From Stramenopiles sp. TOSAG23-3 (lineage: Eukaryota; Sar), in the NCBI GenBank assembly GCA_900128585.1, contig LT642683.1, forward strand, positions 1 to 12,512: a stretch of 12,512 nucleotides of DNA. The letters run 5' to 3'. How positions within the stretch are numbered: position 1 is the first letter of the stretch; every line of letters begins with the position of its first letter. Under the pieces are notes generated by a model that worked only from the letters and a program-made list of their open reading frames with translations, ran no database searches and had not been told where the DNA came from. The translations under genes were made by a program, and so were the position numbers. Of this stretch, positions 1 to 9,100 are shown in pieces.

Positions 1-79
1 AAGAGAAGACACTCCCCTCTATTGATAAATATTAATATATACTACTGCAAGCAAGTTGTTTTTGTGTTTTGGTAATACG
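1..79. repeat. Left arm of 79-bp perfect terminal inverted repeat
   Basis: Bases 1-79 are identical to the reverse complement of 12434-12512. The match starts at the first base, has no mismatch or gap, and stops abruptly: base 80 is c here and t in the complementary reading of the other arm, with no similarity beyond. The arm is AT-rich and has no coding content. It could be the end of a mobile or linear element, or the k-mer overlap left when a contig ends at a fork inside a longer inverted repeat. No flanking sequence is available, so target-site duplications cannot be tested. Confidence 0.97.
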
Positions 80-210
80 CATATAGATGGTTTGAATGAA
101 AAGATAAAAAGGCAATGTTAAGGAATCGAAAGTATTCCAAGTGATCGTACGTACACTAGACACAACCAAAATAAGAAACAACACGAAGCCACCAAACACA
201 GCGAAGATCA

Positions 211-768
211 ATGCGAACGTCTACTTTCATCTTGTTCGCCGTCATGGCGACCGTTGCTTACGGTAACATTCAGTTCTCACGAACTGTCGACTCGGTAACG
301 GGTGCGGAGGGGACTCTGACCTTGGCGTCCGGCTGCACATCCTCGGACCAATATGGTTCAAACGATTGCACCTTGACGTGGGGCGAAAAAGTTACTGCCA
401 CCGTAAATGCCACTTTGGACAAAGACATTACCCAAGGTACGACGTTTACGGTCGACGCCAAAGTCGACGGTCTGATCCCTTTGAAGTTCACCTGCCCAGC
501 CTGCGGCGGAAACTGCAGCATCACCGTCCCAATCATCAAGAAAACGGTATCGTTCGCTTTGCCACCATGCCCAATCAAGGCCGACCACATCGCCAAGACA
601 TTCTCGGCCCAGCTCCCATCAAAGAGTCCAATCCCATTGAAAAGCAAAGTGACCGGAACAGTGTCAGTTGAAGGCAGGCTAAAAGTTGAGTTCACGGCTG
701 CGATTAGCCCCGACGCAGTAACAATGAGCGAAGTAGTGTACAAAGCACTAAAGCGCACATTGAACTAA
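211..768 (+). CDS. Secreted ML-domain (MD-2/NPC2-like) lipid-binding protein
   Basis: This 185-residue protein begins with a signal peptide (hydrophobic residues 5-17, probable cleavage near AYG-18/N19). The rest fits the ML (MD-2-related lipid-recognition) family in length and pattern. It has six cysteines (C42, C53, C95, C98, C102, C120), enough for the three disulfides usual in the family. The C-P-A-C-G-G-N-C-S-I-T-V-P stretch at 95-107, followed by S-F-x-L-P-P-C-P-I at 114-122, is the most recognisable ML signature. Alternating hydrophobic strands suit a beta-sandwich. N66 (NAT) and N101 (NCS) are possible glycosylation sites. The family binds sterols or other lipids in the secretory pathway, lysosome or outside the cell; the ligand here is not predictable. 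The first Met is chosen because the next one, M12, would destroy the signal peptide. The Kozak context is weak (t at -3). Many codons end in C, suggesting good expression. A poly(A) signal follows at 895-900. Confidence 0.85.
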   Translation: MRTSTFILFAVMATVAYGNIQFSRTVDSVTGAEGTLTLASGCTSSDQYGSNDCTLTWGEKVTATVNATLDKDITQGTTFTVDAKVDGLIPLKFTCPACGGNCSITVPIIKKTVSFALPPCPIKADHIAKTFSAQLPSKSPIPLKSKVTGTVSVEGRLKVEFTAAISPDAVTMSEVVYKALKRTLN

Positions 769-894
769 ATCTTCGCCTAAGGAATTTATGCCATCGAGCC
801 GGAACCTACTGGCTAACGTCGGTATTCAAATCCCGTGCAATCTCGGTGCTTTGAGCTCTGTATGAAGTATTATATAATTTGTTTTCAGTAAAAT

Positions 895-900
895 AATAAA
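895..900 (+). promoter_or_regulatory. Poly(A) signal AATAAA for the ML gene
   Basis: A canonical AATAAA lies 127 bases after the ML stop codon, in AT-rich sequence and followed by a g/t-rich stretch (gggtgcgttatttgtttt), the usual surroundings of a cleavage site. The hexamer is seen directly; its use is inferred. Confidence 0.6.
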
Positions 901-1040
901 GGGTGCGTTATTTGTTTTATACTTTTTTTAATACATACTTCATCTCCGGTGTCAAATAATCGTAACATGTTCGTTTTCGTAAAAATTAAAAACAGACGTT
1001 CAAACGTTTGGTTTTGAATTTAGCTTTATGAAAGTTATTA

Positions 1041-1057
1041 GATTCTTTTAAAGAATC
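1041..1057. repeat. Short palindrome, 7-bp arms with 3-base loop
   Basis: gattctt and aagaatc flank three bases (tta). It lies between the convergent genes, where it could form a small hairpin in either 3' UTR. It is AT-rich and may be chance. Confidence 0.35.
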
Positions 1058-1138
1058 CTTTACGAGTAATTACCCGCAGGCAGGGCCCCGGGTCGTTCCT
1101 GTTAACACACTCTTTGCCTCGTTGTCGTCCTAGCGCCA

Positions 1139-2242
1139 TCATTGCGTTTTTTTGACGGTCTCGGGCACTTCGTCTCTTCCCCCCTCTTCATCCATCGGTA
1201 TTTGTTTCACGTTTGAAGTCGCCCGAATGCTGCTGGTGCCTTTGCTGCTCTTTCTCGTGCCCCCGCTGGCTAGATCTGCGGCTTGAAATACAGCATCGTC
1301 TTCCCACTGCTTTCTCATCCAACTCAAAATTAGCCCACCAACGGCAACTTCTTTATCGAACCAACCGTGGTTCGCGTCCTTCACCGTTACAGCGTGCCGG
1401 TGCACCTGAGGGAACTGGTCAAAATAATTCAGAAAGGAGCGAGGGGATATGAAATCGTCCCGTGTACCGCAAATAAACAGTTTCGGCTTGTGCGTTTGCA
1501 TCCCTTTCCACAGCTCGTAACAGTTGCACATCGACAGGAACCAAATGACATTAAACGGGCAGGATATGGATACAAACCCGATGATCTCCTTTCGAAATCG
1601 CGGGGACGCGTTTGATACTATGGAGCCGTAAGAATAGCCGACTAACAGCACCCTCTTTATGGAAAACCTCGCGTCCTCTTTTAGCATGAAGTCGACCACA
1701 TTCAGCAAGTCCCGGCGTTCTCCGTTGGTTCGCCACGTGCAACGTCCTTTGCTTTTACCAACACCGCGGAAGTTAAAGCGGCACGTTACATAGCCAGCGT
1801 GGGCAAACACTTTCGCCAAGGTTTCGGGAACGTTATTGTCCATGTCGCCGCCAAGAACGCTCCAAGGGTGCGTTAAAACGATTGCCGTGCGACACTTCTC
1901 CATGCGAAACATGCCTGCACTACCCTTTGCCTTTGGAAACCGAAGTTCCATTTCCAAGCCCAGCTCGTCGTCAACAAAACGTTCCACTTCGATTTCGTCT
2001 GCAGCAAGTCTGCCGTGGTTGTCAATAAAATCTTCTTGGTAGAGCTGAAGCACCTTCTGCGACATGTGGCGGTACCCTTGGATGGATTTCGCCGGCTTGT
2101 CCCCGCAACAGGACCACCGCAGAAACCTGTACAATTGGTACACACATAAAACAACTAGCGTCCAGTACACGAAGAAACCATTGTTTCGGAAGTAGTTGTA
2201 CGCCCCAAAAAATATTAGGTACCAGGAGGGTGTGTCGATCAT
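1139..2242 (-). CDS. Membrane-anchored alpha/beta hydrolase, COG2945-like
   Basis: This 367-residue protein has a hydrophobic N terminus with one clear membrane segment at about 22-41, followed by basic residues and a Cys pair (C45-C46) that might be palmitoylated. The rest is an alpha/beta-hydrolase domain, about 88-312. The order of motifs matches the bacterial-type alpha/beta hydrolase group COG2945: THPWSVLGGDMDNN at 124-137 (oxyanion region), RFNFRGVGKSKG at 155-166, a NGERRD stretch at 173-178, the nucleophile elbow G-Y-S-Y-G at 202-206 (Ser204), GTRDD at 259-263 (acid probably Asp262) and ANHGW at 290-294 (His292). The triad is complete, so the enzyme should be active on an ester, thioester or similar bond; the substrate is unknown. 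The C-terminal 50 residues are polar, rich in Ser, Lys and Glu, and probably disordered. By the positive-inside rule the catalytic domain should face the cytosol (inference). The start has A at -3. The gene is divergent from the giant gene and convergent with the ML gene. Confidence 0.88.
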   Translation of the reverse strand: MIDTPSWYLIFFGAYNYFRNNGFFVYWTLVVLCVYQLYRFLRWSCCGDKPAKSIQGYRHMSQKVLQLYQEDFIDNHGRLAADEIEVERFVDDELGLEMELRFPKAKGSAGMFRMEKCRTAIVLTHPWSVLGGDMDNNVPETLAKVFAHAGYVTCRFNFRGVGKSKGRCTWRTNGERRDLLNVVDFMLKEDARFSIKRVLLVGYSYGSIVSNASPRFRKEIIGFVSISCPFNVIWFLSMCNCYELWKGMQTHKPKLFICGTRDDFISPRSFLNYFDQFPQVHRHAVTVKDANHGWFDKEVAVGGLILSWMRKQWEDDAVFQAADLASGGTRKSSKGTSSIRATSNVKQIPMDEEGGRDEVPETVKKTQ

Positions 2243-3146
2243 GATGGTTTGGCAGGGGTTACCAGGGAACTACAGGAGAGTATAAAGAGTTCACTAACCA
2301 AGCCGTAAAGGTTTCAACAACGAACGAAGAATTAATGTGCGGAAAATACGAACTTTACCATTCCACACATTAATGAACTGTGAAATGAACAGAGTCCTAG
2401 AAGAATTATAATATAGTTAGTACAAAACGGCCCCGGGCGCGGCGGGGGGAATGAGATGATGAGAGGAGGAGAGAAGAATAAAAGAAATAATATTCTTATG
2501 AAATTATAGTTATTTTAAAATTTACATTAGTGCATTTCATAGGGGTTCTGCTCTTTCTGAAACTATTTGGATATATCAGAGGGTATCTAGTTCTGCCTCG
2601 TATAGTTGCGTCTACCGTAGTCAATATCTTCAAACAAGTACGAATATTTCCCTATACGGCGGGAGGGGAGAGAGTCCATCTTATCCAACCTTCGCCCCTG
2701 CTGTGGCGTGTTGCTGGTGGTAGTGAGGATGTGGCTTCTTGTTGGTGGTTTTATTAATTATTATTATTTAATTAGTAATAGTGTGGTGATGTGCTCTGGC
2801 TGTGGTGAAGATGAGTAATGCATGAACGAAGGCCGTCGGCAGACCGCCAACGGAAGCCAACGACGCGCGGGGAGAAACCGCAAAAGGTTGGTAAAAGTGG
2901 AAATGGGTGGCGGAGATGCAAATACTAGAATATTCTTTCTTGTCTGTATAGTTTACACGCAACCACTGCATATCGTTTTTGCTGAAGAATATTTACCGCG
3001 CGAGAAGGCTACGCCGGGCGGGTCGGTGACGTCCGTTTTGAAGAGAAAGCACGCGGGACGAGAAAGAACGCCGGGGGCAGTGATAGAAGAAGTGTTTGCG
3101 ATAATTTGGCGTGTTACAAAGACTGCTTTCCTAGGGGCATCTGAAT
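2243..3146. other. Divergent intergenic/promoter region between hydrolase and giant gene
   Basis: About 900 bases separate the two divergent start codons, so both promoters should lie here. Composition is uneven: a GC-rich island (ccccgggcgcggcgggggg) near 2431-2449, then a purine-rich stretch, AT-rich tracts near 2488-2530 and 2745-2785, and a more balanced segment from 2800 to the giant gene. A 9-bp inverted repeat (attaatgtg at 2331-2339, cacattaat at 2366-2374) sits 90-130 bases upstream of the hydrolase start and could be a binding site or hairpin. TATA-like runs occur, but none is placed well enough to call. Open frames here (2530-2757; 2822-3436) look non-coding: they are basic or low in complexity and match no family I know. 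Confidence 0.5.
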
Positions 3147-6100
3147 ATGCTCCGATATTTTATTTGGTTTTGCTGCTTTCAGGTGGTTCTAGCGGAGGAG
3201 TGGAACTGCTCTGCGACGAGTGGCGTGTTTACCCTGTCGAACGACTGCGTGGTGAGCAGTCAAATCGAGGTAACGGGTATTCTTTCGCTTACTGGCGTTG
3301 TCAACGCGTCTGGCGTGCTCCCTCGCGTGGTTGGAGGAGGCTTCAACCGTTTGTTTTATGTGCAGAGTGGGGGAAACCTCACGATACGGCGATTGAATTT
3401 GACGGGGGGGAACGCTACGTTACACGGGAGTGGTGATAACGACTGTGGAGGGGCTGTAGAGGTATATGTCGGGAACTTTGCTGCGATTGATTCTGTAATG
3501 ACGGGAAACATAGCCCTAAGCGGCGGGGCTTTATGCTTAAAATATTCCACGGCTGTGATAAGAAACTCAGATATTATTGGAAATCGTGCCAATAGGGGTG
3601 GGGGGTTAACTGCTACGGGAGATACATTAAATAGATATGAGTGTTCTTTGACTGTCATTGGAAGTCGAATAATCGGTAACAATGCGACTGGTGATGGTGG
3701 GGGCTTCTACACGCAGTCTTGCGTAAGTGTGTTTAAAGAAACGTTGATTCGACAAAACCTTGCGTGGTCAGGTGCTGGAATAAGCACCGAATATACGGGT
3801 TCTCTTCTACTTGATAATGTAACTATTGAATATAACGGCGGTAGTATTACACAATATGGAGCTATTCGGTGTGTGGATAGAAACGCAGATGGTGGTTCTG
3901 AATGGAATCTGACAATCACAAGAAGTGTGATTCAATACAATGAAGGTCAAGTAGCAACAAACAACGGAGGTGGAGGACTCTTCGTCTATGGTACTATCCA
4001 TGTCGTCATAAGCGAAACATTGTTTCAAGGCAATAAAGTAAATTATGTTCATGGGAATTCTGGCAACGAAATATTTACAAGAACAAGAGTGCGGAATAGC
4101 AACGATACACGAACCCCAACCATCAAATTAATCAATGTCAAGTTCGGAACGGACAATGGAAATTTTGGAGGGGATTATTTTGGCACCTATGGAACACACG
4201 GCTACTGTGGAACCCAAACCTGCGCTTCCAACCCCTGCACCGTCTTTCCCTTCACCGGTAAATGCACCAACCGTACAGGAAATTTAGGCGTCTTATGTGA
4301 TTATGGCGAAGACACTGTTTGCTACCCCAACGATTTTAAAAAAGCAGCAGTGACAGAGAATGCGTTGCCGCCATCTTCTGAGTATTGCCAGGCTTGTGCA
4401 GAGGGTCAATACACGACGGCTCAGGACCTTCCGGTCTGCTCGACCTGCAACATACCGCCAGAAGGTAACGTTACGGTGACGGAAGATTGCATACAGCGGA
4501 CGCAGATTGTGGTGACGGGAAGTTTGAACGTGACTGGCAACGAAAGCGTGTACACCACGATTCAAGGAGGCGGAAATAATCGTCATTTTTACATCGGCAG
4601 TGGAGCTCCAACATTGACACTAAAGTGGTTGAACCTGACGGGGGGCACTGCGAAAAACAGTTTGGGCAGTGGAGATGGCGGTTCTATACACGCTTATCGT
4701 GCTGAATTGCACATCAGTGATTGTATTTTCTACAAGAACAGTGCAGGTATGTATGGAGGCGCCATAGATGCCAGGGGAGTTGATAGTTCTTATGGGACCT
4801 TTCATAGTCAAAATGTTCAGTATATCAATAACAGTGCTGGTTACGGCGGTGGCGCTCTACATTTTTCACATATTAGCTGCACGATAAACAGTGATTTATT
4901 TATTTTGAACACGGCAAAGTGCCAGGGAGGTGCTATTAAAGCAGGTGTAAGCATATTAAATCTAACACAGACTACGCTGAAACAGAATAAGCAAACAAGA
5001 GCAGTTAACCCTTGGCACGGTGGCGGGGGACTGTTCATTGCATACAGGAGCATTATTTCCATCAGAAATTGCATGCTTCTTGACAATGAAGCAAATAACC
5101 AAGGGCACCAAATCATGGCTGAGTATGCTTCATTCAGCAAACCATCCATCGCATTGGTCAATACAAGATTTACAAATGTTGAAACAGATGATAATTTTTA
5201 TGGGTTCAACAATACGATTCACCAGTCGCCTGTGCACGGAACCGACAAGTTTCTTCCACCCCAAACCTGCAATTCAAACCCCTGCGCCGTCTTCCCCTTC
5301 ACTGGAACATGCACCAACCGCACGGGAAATTTAGGCGTCTTGTGCGATTACGGCGAAGAAGCGATTTGTTACCCAGACACGTTTAAAAAATCTGTAAAAC
5401 AGAATGCGCTGCCGCCCTCCTCAGACTATTGCCAGGCATGCGAGAAGGGTCAATATACTACGGCACAAAATCTCCCAGTCTGCTCGACCTGCAACATACC
5501 CCCAGAAGGAAATGTGACGGTCTCTCAAGATTGTGTTCAGCGGACGCAGATTGTGGTGACGGGTGATTTAAACGTGACTGGGATTCCAGACGCGGATGGA
5601 AATTTGCCAGCTATCGTGGGTGGAGGGTCAAATAGGCATTTTTATGTACCGGCAGGAGGTCATCTCGTGATTCGAGGGCTCAATCTGACGGGTGGGGATG
5701 TCAGTGCGGCGGAAGAAAATGGCGGGTCGGTGTTAGTAGACGGAGGGAGATTTACAGCATTTGATTCAGTGCTTACGAGGAATAGAGGGTGGCGAGGCGG
5801 TGCCGTTGCTGCTATGAATAAGGCCACAATAACAATGAATGGTACGAATGTTACACACAACAATGCCACACGTGATGTAAATTTTGGTGGCTTTGATATC
5901 TCGGGTGGTGGCGGAGGTTTACAAATTTCTTCAAGTACGTTGACGCTGCATAAATCTAGAATTAGTTTCAACAATGCAGGCAACGCTCAATATGGTGGCA
6001 CTAATGGTCATGGTGGTGGAATATATGCATTCGGTGATATCTCGTGCACGGTCTCTGCCTCTTCAATTCACCACAATGATGCTGTGTATGGTGGGGGGAT

Positions 6101-9100
6101 GTTTTTCGATACAGACAATATCGTTTTCTTTTCTCAAATTGAATTATCTTACAATAAAGCACGTTATAGTGGAGGTGGCATCTATTTATACACTGCAACA
6201 GTCCATGTATCAAATAGTTCGATAAATGGCAACATTGGCGGTTCTCAAGGTGCAGGCATATACGCTTACAGCAACTCTAGGCACAACATTTTGTTGTCAA
6301 ACGTGGTTGTTTCAACCAATAAATTAATTACCGAATTAGAAAACTACCGGGGTGGAGGCGGGGTTTATTTAGACCATGCTGTATCTTTATTTGCCAGAGA
6401 GTCCTTATTTGATAGAAACTTGGCGTCAAACGACCAAGGCCATCAAATCATGACAGTTAATGGTTCGGCGGGTATACCGTCCGTCACACTTGTGAATGTA
6501 CAATTTTCCCATGTACACAGTGACAATAATTTCCATGGGCATCAAGCAAATGTGTTTGGGGGAGGCCCCGACAAGTTTATCCCACCCCAAACCTGCGCCT
6601 CCAACCCCTGCACCTTATTTCCTTTCACTGGAACATGCACCAACCGCTCTCAAAACTTAGGCGTGTTTTGCGATTACGACGAATCTACCACTTGCCCTGC
6701 GAACGAGTACAAACAGTTTGTCTCCGTAGAGAATGGTTTGCCACCTTCCACCTCTATATGCGCGAACACAAAACCAGAATGGGATTGCGCCGCGACGAAA
6801 GGTGTGTTTAAACGTACGGAGGATTGCTACATGTCAGGTCAGGTAGTTCTAACGGGTGATTTAAATATTGTGGGGAGAGAAAACCTTTACATGAAGCTGG
6901 TTGCGGCTCCGAACAGTAGGCATTTTTTGATAGACTCAGGAACTCCTACACTCACGTTGCGGTGGCTGAATATGACGGGTGGTTCTCCTAGTGGTAGTGG
7001 TGGTTCTGTTCTTATTTCTGATAACGTAGATGCTCATTTACGTATCACTCATTGTATTTTCTACAAGAATAGTGCTGGAATTTGCGGAGGCGCTATCTCC
7101 GCTATGTCAAATGATGTTTTGGTCTCTTTAATGAATGCAAAATTTGTCAAGAACAGTTGTGGTGTTAGTGGTGGTGCTATCCATTTTTATTATGGAACAT
7201 TTAATGGCTACAATGTTCAGTATATTCAGAATAATGCTGGCTTTGATGGTGGTGGGCTTTTTTATTCCTGCATTAAGCCTAGTTCAATAAACAGTAGCGT
7301 ATTTACTCTGAACAAAGCAGAAAAAAGAGCTGGAGGTATTTATATTCATGGTCTTGACGGTCATAGTAGTACATTGGCTATTACGCGAACAACATTGAGA
7401 CACAATAAACAAACGAAAGGAATACTTGAGGATATTCATAGTAAAGGTCATACTGGTGGAATATATATTGACGCCAAAGTTGCCGTTTCCATTAGAGAAA
7501 GTCTATTAATTGAAAACAAAGCAGAAGCTCAGGATTTTGGGCAGCAAATTATGACATATAGCGCGTCACATGGTACACCGTCCATCACACTCATCAATAC
7601 CAAATTTGTTCCACATAACACAAGCAATTTTTATGGGTACGATGATACCACGAAAACAGCAGGCATCGAACAATTCATTCCTCCCAACACATGCACCCCA
7701 ACCCTCTGCATCTCCAACGGCTACACGAACCCCATCTGCGTCAACAAGCCCAATCCAAACGAAGGAGTTCTATGTTTTGTAGGATGTCAACCAGGAAAGT
7801 ATGGAGCCAACGTATCTGCCTGCCACGACTGTCCGGTAGGAAAATATGGAACAGAAGCTGCCAAAACAACCGAGTCAGAAGCATGTTGGAACTGCGCCGA
7901 AGGTACCTACAACAATGAGACCGGAAAAACCGCTTGTCATACACATTGCCCCAGTGGAAGATACGGCAATACCACAGGAGCTCGTTCGATGCTAGAAGGT
8001 TGCCCGTCTCCATGCCCATTGGGAAAATATGGTAGCCTCATAGGCAAAACTTTACAAAACGATGCCTGCCCTCATACATGCGAACCAGGCAAGTATGGTT
8101 CTCGGACTGGTCAAATCTCCGAAAGCGAGTGTGCAGCGTGCCCAAATGGATATTATTGTAGCAACGGTTTAAAAAAGCCATGTCCATCGGGAAAATACGG
8201 CAAATCATTGTCTGCTTTGATTGAAAAAAGCCTAGAATCTAGTGCGTGCATAGAATGCCCCGTGGCTCGGTATGGTGCCGTCGAAGGTCAGGCTATCATG
8301 GAGTCTGCCTGCCTCGCCTGCCCAGCAGGACGATACGGCAACGAGCCTGGAAAATCGAACACAACAGGTCAACCCACCGACTACTGCCCCGAAGCATGCA
8401 CGGCAGGGCAATATCTAGAAGGCAAGCAATGCAAAACATGCCCCGACGGGGCCTACTGTCCAGAAGCATCCGACAAAACGGCCATGCAAGCTTTGGCAGG
8501 GTATTGGCGCGTTCCGAACACTGCCGTCTTCGTTGAGTGTCTGCACGCCTGCTCTTGCCTGGGTGCTTCAAACCCCCAAAACGTGTGTCCAAACCGCAGC
8601 GTTGCGGAAATATCTCACCCCGAAGGCTGCAATACAGCCCAAGGATTTCGGCAAGGCTCCCGAATGTGCGCAGACTGTCTGCCTGGTTACAGTCGCGACG
8701 GTCGGGGAGGATGCAAGAAATGTGGAGAAAAGGGGCTCAACATTTTGTTCCCTGTCTTGGTGGGATGTTGCATACTGTTGGTTTTGTTTCTGTTGGTCTA
8801 CTCGACTGTAGTGAAACGTGGAGGAGCCTTTGACAGTTCCGACGGAGCAAGAAAGATTTTCATCTCTTATTTACAACTCGCGGGGCTTGCTACCACAATG
8901 AAAATTCCATGGCCTGTCGATTATCGCACCCTCTTTCGCATCGAAGGCATGGTTTCGTCGATTGGGGAAGAGATGCTAGACATTCGGTGCGCGTTGGAAC
9001 AACCAATTCCTATCGCAACCATCGAATATTACAAAACGCTAGGGTATGCCATCGCGCCTTTTGTGCTCGTGTTTCTCTCTCTGCTTGGCTGGTGTACCTG

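Larger units (their letters stand above)
769..1138. other. Convergent intergenic region (3' UTRs of ML and hydrolase genes)
   Basis: These 370 bases lie between two stop codons facing each other. They should contain the 3' UTRs of the ML gene (+) and the hydrolase gene (-). The first 100 bases are of mixed composition, then an AT-rich stretch carries a poly(A) signal for the + strand (895-900) and a short palindrome (1041-1057). No exact AATAAA is visible for the minus-strand gene. I see no ORF or RNA gene here. Confidence 0.6.

Noticed and set aside
1-79. Telomere or CRISPR-type repeat at the ends
   Set aside because: The arm contains no short tandem telomere unit, and there are no spaced direct repeats anywhere in the window.
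270-758. 162-codon minus-strand frame opposite the ML gene
   Set aside because: It is the antisense shadow of a gene with a signal peptide and clear ML cysteine pattern; the antisense protein has no family features.
2530-2757. 75-codon plus-strand frame in the divergent spacer
   Set aside because: Short, with no recognisable domain, and within a variable-composition promoter region.
3165-3181. Splice-acceptor-like sequence (tttgctgctttcag) near the giant gene's start
   Set aside because: Reading straight through gives a perfect signal peptide with a good cleavage site, so no upstream exon is needed.
3198-7781. Bacterial (chlamydial Pmp) origin suggested by the G-G-A-I / F-x-x-N repeats
   Set aside because: The same repeat type is common in eukaryotic surface proteins, and this protein has no autotransporter domain but a eukaryotic-type membrane domain and a WW domain.
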